A stretch of DNA of 59,495 bases from Chara braunii (lineage: Eukaryota; Streptophyta; Charophyceae; Charales; Characeae). The position numbers and the translations under genes were made by a program. The stretch covers positions 524,676 to 584,170 of the forward strand of contig BFEA01000615.1 of NCBI GenBank assembly GCA_003427395.1, given 5' to 3'. The notes under the pieces are model-generated. The model saw nothing but the letters and a program-made list of their open reading frames with translations, was not told the DNA's origin and ran no database searches. This document shows positions 1 to 10,620 of this stretch, in pieces (position 1 is the stretch's first letter; each line of letters opens with the position of its first letter).

Positions 1-14
1 TGTGCGCCCATGCG

Positions 15-460
15 CGCCCATGATCAGGATTGTCGTTTGAGTACGCGCCCATGCGCGCCCAAGCTTGATATTGATATTTGAGTGTGCGCCCATGCACGCC
101 CAAGCTTGATATTGATATTTGAGTGTGCGCCCATGCACGCCCAAGCTTTATATTGATATTTGAGTGTGCGCCCATGCGCGCCCAAGCTTGAGATTGATAT
201 TTGAGTGAGCGCCCATGCGAGCCCATATTCTGTACTGCTATTTGAGTGCGCGCCCAAGCTTGGAACTGCTATTTAAGCGCGCGCTCATGCGTGCCCAAGC
301 TTGGAACTGCTATTTGAGTGCACGCCCATGCGCGCCCAAGCTTGGAATTGTCATTTGAGTGCGCGCCCATGAGCGCCCAAGCTTGACATCGCTACTTGAG
401 TGCGCCCATGCGCTCCCATATTCGGTATTGCCTTTAGAGTGCGCGCCCTGTTGAGATGAT
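15..460. repeat. 41-bp minisatellite
   Basis: About ten imperfect tandem units, 41 bp in the best-preserved part, each built on GCGCCCATGC, CGCCCAAGCTTG and ATTGATATTTGAG. Units diverge and shorten toward the right end. The array lies upstream of the pre-gag frames of element 1 and may belong to its 5' untranslated region or LTR. No primer-binding site was recognised next to it. Confidence 0.85.
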
Positions 461-752
461 GACCCTAGAGCGAGCACCCTGCTAGTCCCATTGATTTTAT
501 TCCCTTGCTGATCAGTTGCTGCGCTAGCACAACTCCGTGCATATAATGTATTTCCTGCACGGGAAGCATTTGCAGTCCAGTCCCTGCACAGACGATTTGG
601 TACCGTCCAGCCCTAGTACATTCAGTATTTATGACTGGTCAGGGTGTTGATGAGATGTTTTGCTGATCAGTTATCCTGAGTTGCTGTTCAGCCAGGCCCA
701 TTCAGGCGGGCCCATTCCTTGAAATTGCTGCTGTTCAGCCAGACCCATTCAC
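461..752. other. Non-coding spacer with short repeats
   Basis: No supported gene. The right half repeats the block CAGCCAGGCCCATTCA with GGCGGGCCC (around 689-800), three times with changes. This is probably leader sequence of element 1. Confidence 0.5.
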
Positions 753-1881
753 GTGGGCCGTATATCGAGTTGCATATCAGCCAGGCCATTCAGGCGGGCC
801 CCTACATTGAGCTGGTTGCTGACTACTATTTCCAGACACTGGTTTGGTAAGCTAGTTGAGAAGTTTTGTTATCACTATGTCGGAGATCAGAGCTTCATTA
901 TCAGGGTCAATGAGTCCCCTACATCGAGGCACACGTTGGTGATTACCTACTCGGTCAAGGGGGCAGGGAAGGGAGTGAAAAGCACCACATATGACAGGAT
1001 AGCTGACTACATATTCCGCAGGGAGAGCTATTGGAGGGCCAACTGGCTGCATGTGGTGTTTCCTCGCGTTCCTTCAGCACCAGGGGGTGTACTCTTTGAC
1101 TTTGATGGGTGTAACCCCAAACCTCTCAGCGAGGCTCGCAGCAAGGGGAAGAGGCGGAAAGACAAGAGGATCATGAGAGAGATAGCCGGATCCGGGGTCC
1201 GAATCACTACTTGCATAAAGAGATCTGAGACAGATGAGTCTGATCAAGAGCCTTGTTGCGTGATTGACGTTGACCTGGGAGATCACTTCGACTGGGACAC
1301 TCACAGAGACTGAGTCTTACTTGCAGAGACTTGAGCGCTGGAGACCGGTGAGCGGCGATGACGGAGGGCGATATTCAGGAGGATTGCGTACCTTATTGCA
1401 CGATATTTGTTTGAGGGTGATTGATTTCTATATGTCAGCCGAACCAAGGGCCGAGACGATTATTGGAGCTCCCAAAGGGGAAGCCCCTGTCCCGTACCTT
1501 GGGGATAGCTACAGCCATTTTGTTGGGACCGATTTTGCTATGCAGTCTTATCGAAAGCCTTTTTATGGAGATCGATTCCTTGAGGTCTCATATGTCTACA
1601 TTGACCGAAGAGGACGGATCGAGATATTGATTGAAACTATAGGTGAGATTACCCTTGCAGAGGAGCTTTATCTTAGGAGCGTAGCGGACGAGGAGATGGT
1701 TAGGTGCATGGCGTACATCAGCAAGATCGATCCTGCAACACCCTTGGATATCAGCTACGTGGTCCCAGAGTCGATAGCAACCAGGATTCCCAATGGCGAG
1801 GAGGATCGGTGTGTGCGAGACATGGCGTCTCAGACAGTCGAGCCCAGTCACGAGGGGGTACCGCTTATCATTATTGATTGA
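753..1881 (+). pseudogene. Pre-gag ORF A, function unknown, frameshifted
   Basis: Two overlapping frames, 753-1313 (186 aa) and 1264-1881 (205 aa), look like one protein broken by a frameshift near 1,300. The first frame runs open up to its stop and the second continues from the same point. An internal ATG at 1,432 could also start the second half. I recognise no known domain. The second half (FLEVSYVYIDRRGR onward) loosely resembles the repeated pre-gag module seen at 2,080-2,960. It lies directly upstream of that module pair and of gag, a position occupied by unrelated accessory ORFs in some plant Ty3 elements. It could be an adopted host sequence. Confidence 0.45.
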
Positions 1882-2079
1882 GATTCTCTCATTCTAGTCA
1901 CTATAATGTATCATGACATTATTATGATTTATTAGTGACCACAGCCCCTCCAATGGTTTTTCCCTTTATTCCCTGTGTACTACTCTTCAGTCTCGTGTCT
2001 TTGGTCATGCTCTTGCAGAGTATGGTTTCTGGTATTTTCGTTCTCTCAATGTCATTTATTTTATGATGCATGTTCTGTA
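1882..2079. other. Pyrimidine-rich spacer, possible intron
   Basis: No gene. The tract is T/C-rich with runs such as TTTTTCCCTTTATTCCC, unlike the purine-rich coding sense strand on either side. It could be an intron or a leader separating pre-gag ORF A from the next module. No clear donor was identified. Confidence 0.3.
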
Positions 2080-2517
2080 ATGTATGGAATGTTTGAGATT
2101 GAGAGATACACTGTCTTAGCCATACCTGAAGCAGAGGAGAAGGTGTATGTGTTAGTAACTCACTTCCTAGAGACCGATGAGTATGACGTGCGTATATACA
2201 CTCTAGTGACTAGAAAAAATTGGAGGCGGTATACTGGGTGTCACGAGTGGGCACTCAGTCACGTCTTCAAATACAGGGACGAACTCAAGAAGGAAGGTAA
2301 GAAAGTTACCTGGAGTGTGGAGCCTACTGAGTATGAGAATTTCCCAAGTCCTCATATTCCAAATAACTTTGTTAATGGTGAGAATTGGGAGTCGATCCTT
2401 AATATTGTTTTAAGAGATAGGAAGTGGAGCAGTGTCAGCATTGACGATAAGTTATCACACGGAGGTGCCCAAAAAAGGGGTAGGTTGGAAGACTTAGTAG
2501 GCACTAGAAGAGATTAG
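2080..2517 (+). CDS. Pre-gag module protein, copy 1 (unknown family)
   Basis: Open frame of 145 codons from the ATG at 2,080; the frame stays open upstream to 1,975. The core begins FEIERYTVL and continues EEKVYVLVTHFLETDEYDVR, ending near NFVNGENWESIL. The next ORF (2,631-2,960) repeats this pattern: xIExYxVxL, K(A/V)Y(I/V)LV, FL(E/D)T, then a C-terminal NF(V/I)xxxNWExI. No known domain, zinc-binding cluster or membrane segment is visible. It sits 460 bp upstream of gag. The duplication and the conservation of its ends argue that it was once translated. Function is unknown. Confidence 0.5.
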   Translation: MYGMFEIERYTVLAIPEAEEKVYVLVTHFLETDEYDVRIYTLVTRKNWRRYTGCHEWALSHVFKYRDELKKEGKKVTWSVEPTEYENFPSPHIPNNFVNGENWESILNIVLRDRKWSSVSIDDKLSHGGAQKRGRLEDLVGTRRD

Positions 2518-2630
2518 ACGGATCGGAGATCGTGGGGGTCGCTAAGGACTAGGCAATGTCTAGTTACTGCCTGACAATTACGGCGACATTGAACGTCCTA
2601 GTTCCTTTTACCAGTTAATAAATTTTTCCC

Positions 2631-2960
2631 TACAAGATAGAGTGCTATGTATCCCTGGAGGAGAGGCATGCCCGTGGAAAAGCGTACATCCTTGTAGTGA
2701 AGTTCCTCGACACTAGAGAAAATGATATTCGGTCGTACGTCCCTTCATTGAGGGAGAAAGAGACAGATCGTGAGTCTCTTCGAAGCTGGATTAGTAATAT
2801 AATTGACCAAGACAATAAAGAATTAGAGAGGACAGGGATAAGAGTAGTTAGTGACTTAACACCGATTGTGTTTGATAGGATTTTCGAGCCCTGTCTACTA
2901 GAAAACTTTATTGACGACAGAAACTGGGAACCAATTTTTCAGGAAGAAATAAAAGTTTAA
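2631..2960 (+). CDS. Pre-gag module protein, copy 2 (unknown family)
   Basis: Frame open from 2,631 (PYKIECYVSL) to the stop at 2,958-2,960, about 109 codons, without an ATG near its start. The tract just before it, TTTTTCCCTACAAG, resembles a splice acceptor, so it may be a downstream exon rather than a separate gene. It parallels module copy 1 along its length: KIECYVSL, GKAYILVVKFLDT, and ENFIDDRNWEPI at the C-terminus. The stop lies 17 bp before the gag ATG at 2,978. The paralogy to copy 1 is an eye alignment. The function is unknown. Confidence 0.5.
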   Translation, partial: YKIECYVSLEERHARGKAYILVVKFLDTRENDIRSYVPSLREKETDRESLRSWISNIIDQDNKELERTGIRVVSDLTPIVFDRIFEPCLLENFIDDRNWEPIFQEEIKV

Positions 2961-2977
2961 CTAGTAAGCTCGACAGG

Positions 2978-4315
2978 ATGGTCAAAGGACCGAACGCACG
3001 ACAGAGCCGTGCTAGTTCCTCTGCTGGGGACGGAGAAGTGACCACTACCGCGATTCTTCGAGAGATGTTGAACCGAAAAGAGGTCATGAAGACTGGGATG
3101 GACACTACGAATGTTTGACTAGACCTTTCGAGAGCTAAGGTACCTCCAGAGAACATACCCTGCTTTGATGGAACCAAGGTTAGGGAGTTTCTGGAGGACT
3201 ATGATGTCTTCGGTATGAGTCATGGTTGGTCGGATAAACATAAGTTGAAAGCTCTGCTAGCGTATGTTGAATCTAAGATGACGGTGTCAGTGACAAAAAC
3301 GACACAAGGGCTGACAACATGGACGGACGTGAGACAAAAGATGTTGGAAGAATACGTCAAGTATGACGTCCCAACAACCATGCAAAATTTGTTGGATGTA
3401 CGACGCTCCAAGTACGCTACCCTCGATCAATTCCTAGAGGATTTTGAGAGGGTTGCGCGGAGAGTACCCTTCCTAGACGAGGCACTAAAATGTCATGTCC
3501 TACTGACTAACTTTGCGGAGGATGAAAGAAAAAGTGTGGTAAGTTGCGCTGCCCATTATCCTCTAAAGTGGGATGAAGTGGTTGAGATGGTCCGTGAGCT
3601 GCCTTCCGTATCCAACAGAAAATGGTCTTTGGAACAGATGAAAGCAATCACGAGTGCAAGAGAGGGAAATGTTGAGGCAGTTACGGGAAGAAACTTGAAC
3701 GTCGAGGAGATCCTTGGTCTTCTCGTTAAGCTTGGTAGCTTCGAGAAGTTAACCGTTCCTGCCCCAGCAACTCAAGCCCTAGTTGGTCTCGAAGAAGAAA
3801 AAGAGGAAAAGAAGAAGGAGAAGCAAAAGGAAGAGGGTTAGAGTGGGAGCGAAAGTGGTGATGATCAAGACACTAGGCGAAGGAGAAAGGAAAGACGAAA
3901 GAAGAAGCGCGACTGAGATGGGAAGAAAGATAATAAGAACCGAGGTTGGCAAAGGAGAGATGTCGGTCTCCGATGTTATTATTGTGACAAGGAATGTCAT
4001 ACTCTAACCCGGTGTCCAACGTTAGAGAAAGAACTTGAAGAAGGGATTGTCAAGAAAAACGCCAATGGGCACATCTTTGATGCCAATTGGAACAAGGTAG
4101 ATTTTCAAGTCAAAGGAGAGATGCGAGCAGTAATCCTACAAAAGGCTAAGGCCAATAAGAATAAAAAGAAGAAGGCGAGGGTTAATGTTATCACCTTTGA
4201 TGGTATGCTACCCCCGGATATAGTGGTCCAAGACAGCAATCCTGGAGGCCAAAATCTGAATGTATCTCATATAAGTCAGAGAGAGGTTGAAGAGAAAAAG
4301 CGGGAGAAGACTTAG
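2978..4315 (+). pseudogene. gag: Gag of element 1 (capsid plus CCHC nucleocapsid)
   Basis: One reading frame from the ATG at 2,978 to 4,315, interrupted by TGA at 3,116 and TAG at 3,839. The N-terminal half has the retrotransposon-gag pattern (PCFDGTKVREFLEDY, later KMLEEYVKYDVPTTMQNL and FLEDFERVARRVPF). A lysine- and glutamate-rich stretch follows at about 3,790-3,900. A canonical zinc knuckle, C-x2-C-x4-H-x4-C, is encoded at 3,974-4,015 (CYYCDKECHTLTRC). Downstream, EEGIVKKNANGHIFD resembles the region after the knuckles of the giant element's two gag-like proteins. Gag packages element RNA into cytoplasmic particles. The stops make this copy non-functional. Confidence 0.85.
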
Positions 4316-4631
4316 AGAGAGCTAAACCAACTGGTTGATGGGACCAAGGACTTAGTGAAGGAAGGAAAAGGAAAGGAAGCTGCCGGAAAAAAAAAAAAAA
4401 GTGGTCTTGAGGTCCGAGGCTCAGGAGGGTGTCCCGATAGATGAAGTAGTAAGGAAACTGTTTGAAGAAACTGAGATCACCCTATCCTGGATAGAGGCGG
4501 TAGCCTTGGTGTCAAAGTTTAGGGAAGAGCTCAAAAAGATGGTTGAGCGGCGGAAGGTAGAAATCAATAGTCTAAGACTTTTCCCTAAGCATGTGGAGAG
4601 AGCCCTGCCTGGTACCAAAGATGAGGTTTAA
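4316..4631 (+). pseudogene. Gag-protease linker with A-run frameshift
   Basis: Lysine- and glutamate-rich linker. After the TAG at 4,313 the gag frame continues to an A-run at about 4,387-4,400, beyond which the open frame shifts (4,401-4,631). The A-run could be a slippage error or a decayed programmed frameshift. The second part (VRKLFEETEITLSWIEAV, then SKFREELKKMVERRKVEI) corresponds to the helical segment preceding protease in the giant element at about 31,860-31,990. No catalytic motif lies here. Confidence 0.55.
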
Positions 4632-5487
4632 TAATATGTCGTGCGGATTTTTGAATATCTCCGTAAATGATGTGAAAGTTAGAGATGGTGTTTATGTCAT
4701 CAGCCACGATGAGATCATGTGGGCTCGAAATAGATAGGAAAGTCAATCATCAACTCTCCAATATAGCTGGATTCCTGCCTTTTCAGGGATTCATTGGTGA
4801 TATGCCTATCCGAATTGGGACTTTGCAGACCGAGATCCTAGGGTTTGTGGTTCCTAACTTGGACCATGATTGCATCCTAGGAGCCTCTTTCCTACATAAG
4901 ATGGAGGCTTGTGCGTTCTTTGGCCATGATGGGGCGGCCCGACTCTCTCTTCAGGATCCTATCACTGGTCAAGAACAGACTTTTGTGATAAGTGATAGGC
5001 ATCATCCTCGCCATCAACGATATGTTAATTTTCTTAGGCATAAAGAATCTGACAAGTTGATAGAGGAAGTACGAGCAAAGCTAAAAGAAAGTGGAATAAT
5101 AAACGAGGAAACAACGGTTAGCGTAAATGATATCGGGAATATGCTCAAACTTTTAGATAAAGAGAAAGACTTGGACGACAAGAGAGAGATTGAAAGATTC
5201 AAGGATGTTGTGAGGGCGGCAAAAGTTGGCACGATGCTGCTCACCTTCTCTGCAACTACGTTTTTTTTAGGAAAATAGTCACCGGATCCAATATGAAGTA
5301 TAAGCGCAAGGGCATTAAGAAGAATCCGGTGGCAGTCCTGGAAGAAAAAAACTACAATGAAACATTAGAGAAGGAAAGAAAGATAATTAAAATATTAAGA
5401 GATGCTGCATTAAAAGGAGGAAGAATTACCTCAGACAGATTCAAGATAATGAAGGTAAGAGCCGATGACTTCCTTCTGCCGGCTTAG
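4632..5487 (+). pseudogene. Retropepsin-like aspartic protease remnant of element 1
   Basis: The segment 4,685-5,278 aligns by eye with the protease of the giant element: CGLEIDRKVNHQLSNIAGF against LGLEVDRRDLGYLNGASG, and the later LDHDCILGASFLHKM against LDLPILLERSFLSRT. The catalytic DTGA expected just upstream is not readable in any continuous frame, so the active site is lost. A second frame (5,293-5,487, starting MKYKRKGIKKNPVAVLEEKN) is the protease-RT linker. In related elements the enzyme cleaves the Gag-Pol polyprotein. Assignment rests on position and the ILG(A)SFL pattern. Confidence 0.65.
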
Positions 5488-6500
5488 AAAAACTTCATAT
5501 GTGAATTATGTCAAAAATACAGTGGTGTTTTTCCTTTAATGATGAGGAGAGGGGACGACTGAACGTTGGCGTGATCAAGATGGTCAAGATTTGGACTGTT
5601 CCTCATATGCCTTGGAATGACAGACCCACGAAATATGCTTGAACGGAAGAAGAAGAGGTAATGAGGTACATAAACCAGAAGATCGCCGCCAACGTTGCAG
5701 AGTCAGCGAACGGTGCTTATGTCAATCACTGGTTTTGTTTTTGGAAGTCAGGTGGAGGCATGCGATGGATACAAAACTTGCAAAAGTTGAATTCGGTAAC
5801 GGTTCGCGATGCGGGTAACTTACCCAACGCGGATCTATTGGCCGAGTTTTTCGCCGGAAGAAGCATTTACTCCCTAATAGACTTATACTCTGGCTATGAC
5901 CAGTTCCCCATAGATCCCACTAGTCGACCTATGACCGTCATGCATACACCCAGAGGCCTCATACAAATGCGTGTGGTGCCTCAAGGGTGGACGAATGAGG
6001 TCACGGTTGTCCAGCGAGACATGTTGAAGGTCATGAAGGACATATGCCCAGAGGTTACGTTCCCATATATTGATGACAATCCGGTTAAAGGACCGAAGAA
6101 AAATGATGAGACTTTAGTGGATGGTCGAGTCAGGCGGTTTATGTGAGAACATGCACAGGGAGTGGCAAAAGTATTGGAAAGGTTAGCTAAGTACAACCTA
6201 ACAGTCAGTGGACCGAAATCGTTGTTATTCCAAAAGAAGGTTACAATTCTAGGTTTTAGGTGTTTCCTAGAAGGGAGAAGCCCTGATCCGAGAAAGGTGG
6301 ATAAAATCCTGAACTGGCCTATGCCTCTAAAGACGGTTGGGGAAGTCAGGAGCTTCCTAGGGGTGTGCAGTTTCTGGCGGATCTTCATTCCTGGGTTTGC
6401 CAGGATAGCGGAACCCCTTAGAAAGATGGTGCGACAAGGAGTTAGACTTGAGTGTCTAATCAAAGAGAAACGGCAACACGAGCACTTCAAGATAAGTTAA
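5488..6500 (+). pseudogene. pol: Reverse transcriptase of element 1 (Ty3/gypsy)
   Basis: RT motifs occur in order: MRWIQNLQKLNSVTVRDAG, then YSLIDLYSGYDQF (block carrying the first catalytic Asp), TPRGLIQMRVVPQGWTNE, and the catalytic YIDD at 6,066-6,077. The thumb/connection part follows (TILGFRCFLEGRSPDPRKV, VGEVRSFLGVCSFWR). The frame is broken by stops at about 5,639 and 6,144. The region 5,530-5,640 (NDEERGRLNVGVIKMVKI, WTVPHMPWNDRP) is the usual run-in. The enzyme copies element RNA into DNA. Unlike the giant element, this copy keeps the whole fingers-palm region. Confidence 0.9.
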
Positions 6501-6909
6501 GAGATGGTGGAGTCGTACTAGGGGTACCCCACTTTGACGATGAAAAGGGAAGACCTTTCATCATTGAGGCTGAAGGAGACCGCATAACTTTAGGGGGAGT
6601 GCTTGTGCAAAAAAATGAAAATGAAAAAGAGAGGTCTCTTAGGTTTGAGAGTCGCACCCTTAATTCGGTTGAGAGAGGTTATATTCAGTTTAGGAAGGAA
6701 CTTTTGGCAATCATGCATTGTCTCAGGGTGTGCAGACACTATATTATAGGACGAAGATTCATTCTAAGAACGGATTCCACGGCAGTAATCGGGGCTTTTA
6801 AGAGGCATCAGCAAGTAGATGGATAACTCATATATGGACGTATGATTTTGTATTAGAAAAGGTACCTACTGATAAGAATCGAGCCGATGGATTAAGCCGC
6901 ATGGAATGA
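6452..6909 (+). pseudogene. RNase H domain of element 1
   Basis: Follows RT in a shifted frame. GGVVLGVPHFDDEKGRPFII precedes the first acidic position. There the giant element reads IIETDAG but this copy reads IIEAEGD, so the first catalytic Asp is altered. Later motifs are present: RFESRTLNSVERGY, FRKELLAIMHCL (catalytic Glu), and FILRTDSTAV (Asp). The end KNRADGLSRME at about 6,876-6,906 is the usual close of gypsy RNase H. A frameshift occurs near 6,820. The domain degrades the RNA strand of the RNA-DNA hybrid. Confidence 0.85.
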
Positions 6910-7133
6910 GGATCAATAGATGATGAATCTCTTGAGGGGGCACCCTTTGTAGACGAATTCTTTATGGAAGACGATGATGAAGGGCTACCTCCTGCTCCCA
7001 ATTGTTATACGGTCTCCGTCATGGCAACCAGTAGAGAAGACTGCTGGGGAGAAAAGGAAGATTCCTACCTCCACTACCTCTTGAAAGAAGGATGGTATGG
7101 ATGGTAAAATAGACCGCTGTTGCAGCTCATGAG
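6910..7133 (+). other. Acidic RNase H-integrase linker
   Basis: Decayed coding linker: the frame reads GAPFVDEFFMEDDDEGLPP and similar acidic stretches before a stop near 7,107. The same position in the giant element reads PPLDEFLDEDDMHLH, so the linker is shared. No domain recognised. Confidence 0.5.
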
Positions 7134-8490
7134 TTGGCTGAGAGTTCAAGAATGGTTGAGCGTCGATTGAATGAGATAGAGGATGGGTCAGAAGATTTAG
7201 AACAAAGTAAGGATGATGAGGGAAATTTTAGAAAGGAAGAATATAATGGAGAGTATAAGAGGATCGGTAAAGTGATGAGGAGTAATCACTCGAATGAGTT
7301 CTACCATAAGAGGACAAAAATGACCCTTAGGTTACGTAGGGGTCACCTTTTTGTGGATGCTAAGGAAGGACTATCGTCGCTGAGTGTGGTGTGTGGTAAG
7401 GAAAGACAACTAGAGCTGATCCCCGCGTTGCATGAGGGTCTGGCAGGGGGTCATAGGGGTGTTGATGCTACATACTATAAAGTATCCTGACTATATCACT
7501 GGGATGGCCTGAGGAATATGGTTATGAGATATTGTAAGTCATGTGAAACTTGTCAGAAAAGATCATCTATGAGACTGATTGAACCCTTATACCCCACGGT
7601 TCTTGTTGAGTCTGGTAGTACTGTTCACCTTGATCTAATTACTATGCCACCAAGTAAGGATAGAATGAAATATATATTAAATATGAGAGATAATATGTCT
7701 GGTTATGTTGAAGCAAAAATCATCCGTAAGAAAACCGCAAAAGCATTGGCAGATTGGATCGAGAAAATATACCTGAGGTACCCCTTGATACGTGATTTTG
7801 TGGTTGATCAGGGATCAGAGTTCAAAAACGAGATGGTCAGAAAGCTCATGTTCATTCTTTGAGTCAGGATCAGATTTGTGACACCATATCATCCTCAGGC
7901 TAATGCACCAGTGGAAAGAGGTCACAGGACATTAAAAGATGCTATATCAAAATGGTGTCAAGGTGATTCCAGAAACAGATCATCTTTCTTGAGAGCGGTT
8001 GTCTATGCTGACAATGTGACTGTCAAACGGACTACGGGTTATGCGCCTGTTACACTCTGGTACGACCGGTATGCTATTTCTCTCATTGAAAACTTGATTG
8101 AGACTTGGACCCATGAGGCACAGAGAGAGTGATACTCCACAGAGGACTTGCTGAGGCTGAGGATCAGGCAGATCAAGGAAGTGGATAAAACCATAATCGA
8201 GGTCACAAAGAGGATGTCAGAAAGCAGATTATCTTATCAGACATGATGAAATAACAAGAGGTACATCAGGAAGGAACGACTTCAGGTTGGGGATATTGTA
8301 GTTTTGCATGATACATCTCTCGGGACACGGTGGACCAAGAGATTGGAGGTCAGGTGGATGGGACCTTTCAGGATTATCAGAGAGGTTGAAGGCAAGGCCT
8401 ATGAGTTAGCAGAGATGGATGGAACAAAATCCCATGGTATAGTATCCGGCTCCTGGCTCCGAAAATCCATACTCAAAGATGCATATTTGA
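7134..8490 (+). pseudogene. Integrase of element 1
   Basis: A zinc-binding N-terminus (LAGGHRGVDATYYK, then YCKSCETCQKR, HHCC type) is followed by the catalytic core: Asp in HLDLITMP (7,632), Asp in VVDQGSEFKN (7,806) and Glu in PVERGHRTLKD (7,914). The last two are 36 codons apart, giving D,D-35-E. A C-terminal GPY/F-like module reads VRWMGPFRIIREVEGKAYEL (around 8,350-8,410). Stops at about 7,488, 7,860 and 8,130 and several frame changes break the gene. Integrase inserts the cDNA into the genome. No chromodomain was recognised after the GPY/F part. Confidence 0.88.
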
Positions 8491-8535
8491 TTCCAAATTT
8501 GGGCAAAATGATGCCGTCTAGCATCAGCCTGGTCA

Positions 8536-9195
8536 TGCTGGGTCGTGGCCAGTGTGCCGTCGACATTGGTTGGGACATGGTCAGTGTGCCGTCAACCACG
8601 GGATCATTATGTGTTGGGACGAGGCCAGTGTGCCGCAAGCTTCAGACGATGATGATATGCTGGGATGTGGTCGGTGTGCCGCCAGCTTCAGACGATGATG
8701 ATATGCTGGGATGTGACCAGTGTGCCGCCAACTTCAGATGATGATGATATGCTGGGACGTGGACAGTGTGTCGCCAGCTACAGATGATGATTATATGCTG
8801 GGACGTGGACACCAGCTACTGATGATGATTATATGTTGGGACGTGGACAGTGTTGCCGCCAATTATAGGTGATGATTATATACTGGGACGTGGACAGTGT
8901 TGCCGCCAACTACAGATGATGATTATATGCTGGGACGTGGACAGTGTTGCCGCCAGCTACAGATGATGATTATATGCTGAAACGTGGACAATGTTGCCGC
9001 CAGCTATAGATGATGATTATATGCTGGGACGTGGACACTGTTGCCGCCTGCTATGGATGATGATTATATGCTAAGACGTGGACAGTGTGCCGCCTGCTAT
9101 GGATGATTATTATGTGCTGGGACGTGGCCAGTGAGCCGCCAGCTATGGATGATGGTTACGCGTTGGGATGTGGCCTGTGTGCCGCCAGCTGCAGT
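8536..9195. repeat. ~47-bp tandem array after pol of element 1
   Basis: About 13 units with core ATATGCTGGGACGTGG, CAGTGTTGCCGCC and AGCTACAGATGATGATT. Unit length is 47-60 bp and variable, and later units diverge. It begins directly after the integrase C-terminus, so the pol frame reads into the first units before stopping at 8,741. It is probably in the 3' untranslated region of element 1. Confidence 0.85.
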
Positions 9196-10620
9196 CGATA
9201 TGCGGCTTGATATGATTATGGCATGATTTCATATGCCGGAGCTGGATACGAGCAGCCTATGATGACTCCGCTCAGTGGTGGACTCATGTGTCTGTCGGCC
9301 CCAAATTGACCCCAATTTTGTATGAATGTAAGTTTAAATTTTAAATTTCAGTTCATTGCATTGTATCTGGTTTGTCACAGGTCAGTCCTAAGGACATGCC
9401 TGGGGGATTGAGAGCCAGTTTATGGGATTTCAGTTCTTGCCTCTGGATGTATTTTATTGGTCTAAATGGCAATTGTCGAATGAATGTCTGTGGGATAATG
9501 TGAAAATATGTTTTCTTCCTCTCATAAGTCAGCGCTCAATTGATGAGGCAACCTCCTAGTACGATAGCGTAAGGAGAATTGCCTAGCATCATCTGACACA
9601 AGTTGATTGGTTATCCCTGAAAGAGGGCGATACTTGACTCAGCGAACTGTTTCAGTGGCAAGGGACTCTGCATCGTCGGGATGGGGTTCCTCTCCAGATG
9701 GGCCTTCGCGATTAGGCACTGCTGAACTCTAAAGGGATAGGTAGTCAGTCATGTGTCATAATCGATGGAGTGATCTGTCTGATCTTGTGATCGGGGCGAA
9801 GATCACTTAGCATCGCAGTGGTTTGGGGCTTACTGCATTCTTCGTGATGAAGGGAGTGTTCCCACTGCAGTCGTCAGGTTCTCGCAACGGTTCACCGACG
9901 AGAATCTATCCACAGTGGCTTCTCCTGCGGTGTCAGCACTTATATCCTTCATGAAGAGGCAGAGAGTTTCGACTGCGCCTCTTGAGCAATAGTTGATTCC
10001 CTTAAGCAGGTTCTCACAAGGTTCAGAGGCTAGCTGGGTTGGCAGGACGTCCGAGATGTAGTGGCTGATATTATCGAATCCTCAGTGGTTAGTCGTTCCT
10101 CGGGTCACCGCGTGGTGACCTGGTCCGCCTGCTCGAAAGGAAGGAGGTATCTTGACCCTCTCCCAATCTTAATCCGACATTTGGCTGATCAAGGTGGTAG
10201 ACTCCTACTATCACTCTGATCGGCGTGTTTCTCAGGAGCCGTGTCTCCAGGGGCATTCCCATGGCACCGGGCCAAGCCAGGTATCCACTGCCCAACTGGC
10301 AACAGGGTCATTATGGCCTCCTAGCCCACTGTTGCAAAGCTTAATTGTGGACTTGCTCTGACTCACAAGTCGGGTCTGGTTGGGTGTTGGTTGGTTCCCC
10401 GCACAGTGGCAAGAGTCGGACGTTAGTAAAGAAGTCGAGCGAGTAGGCGGATGCTCTGATGTCGACTAATGAGCTTCCTCGTCATGGGTCTGCAATCATC
10501 GGAGTGAGGGCTTCATGAAGGGGTGTGCGGCTCCCAGTGAGATGTTCTGAGCAAGGGCTCAGAGGGTGGTCGGACCGCCACGACTGGGAATCAGGACTGA
10601 CTTTGCTCTGCTTGCCGGGT
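9196..10620. repeat. Hairpin-rich non-coding tract
   Basis: No gene. The tract contains many perfect or near-perfect foldbacks. At 9,542-9,590 nested arms GATG/CATC, AGGCAA/TTGCCT, CTCCT/AGGAG and TACG/CGTA close on the loop ATAG. CCACTG/CAGTGG with TTCTCG/CGAGAA lie at 9,862-9,917. GGTCACC/GGTGACC is at 10,103-10,120. GTGGTAG/CTATCAC is at 10,194-10,214. The density recalls the foldback array inside the giant LTRs, although the sequences differ. It could be the 3' LTR or UTR of element 1. Confidence 0.6.

Larger units (their letters stand above)
753..8490 (+). mobile_element. Element 1: decayed Ty3/gypsy retrotransposon, internal part
   Basis: The order pre-gag frames, gag with CCHC knuckle, retropepsin-like segment, RT with YIDD, RNase H, integrase with D,D-35-E and a GPY/F-like C-terminus is that of Ty3/gypsy elements. 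All genes are on the plus strand and all the large ones carry stops or frameshifts. No LTR pair was found in the window: the 5' LTR may lie outside, and the 3' side runs into tandem repeats and a hairpin-rich tract. The span given covers only the recognisable coding part. Its proteins align by eye with those of the giant element at 14,147-53,082, so the two belong to related lineages. Confidence 0.88.
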
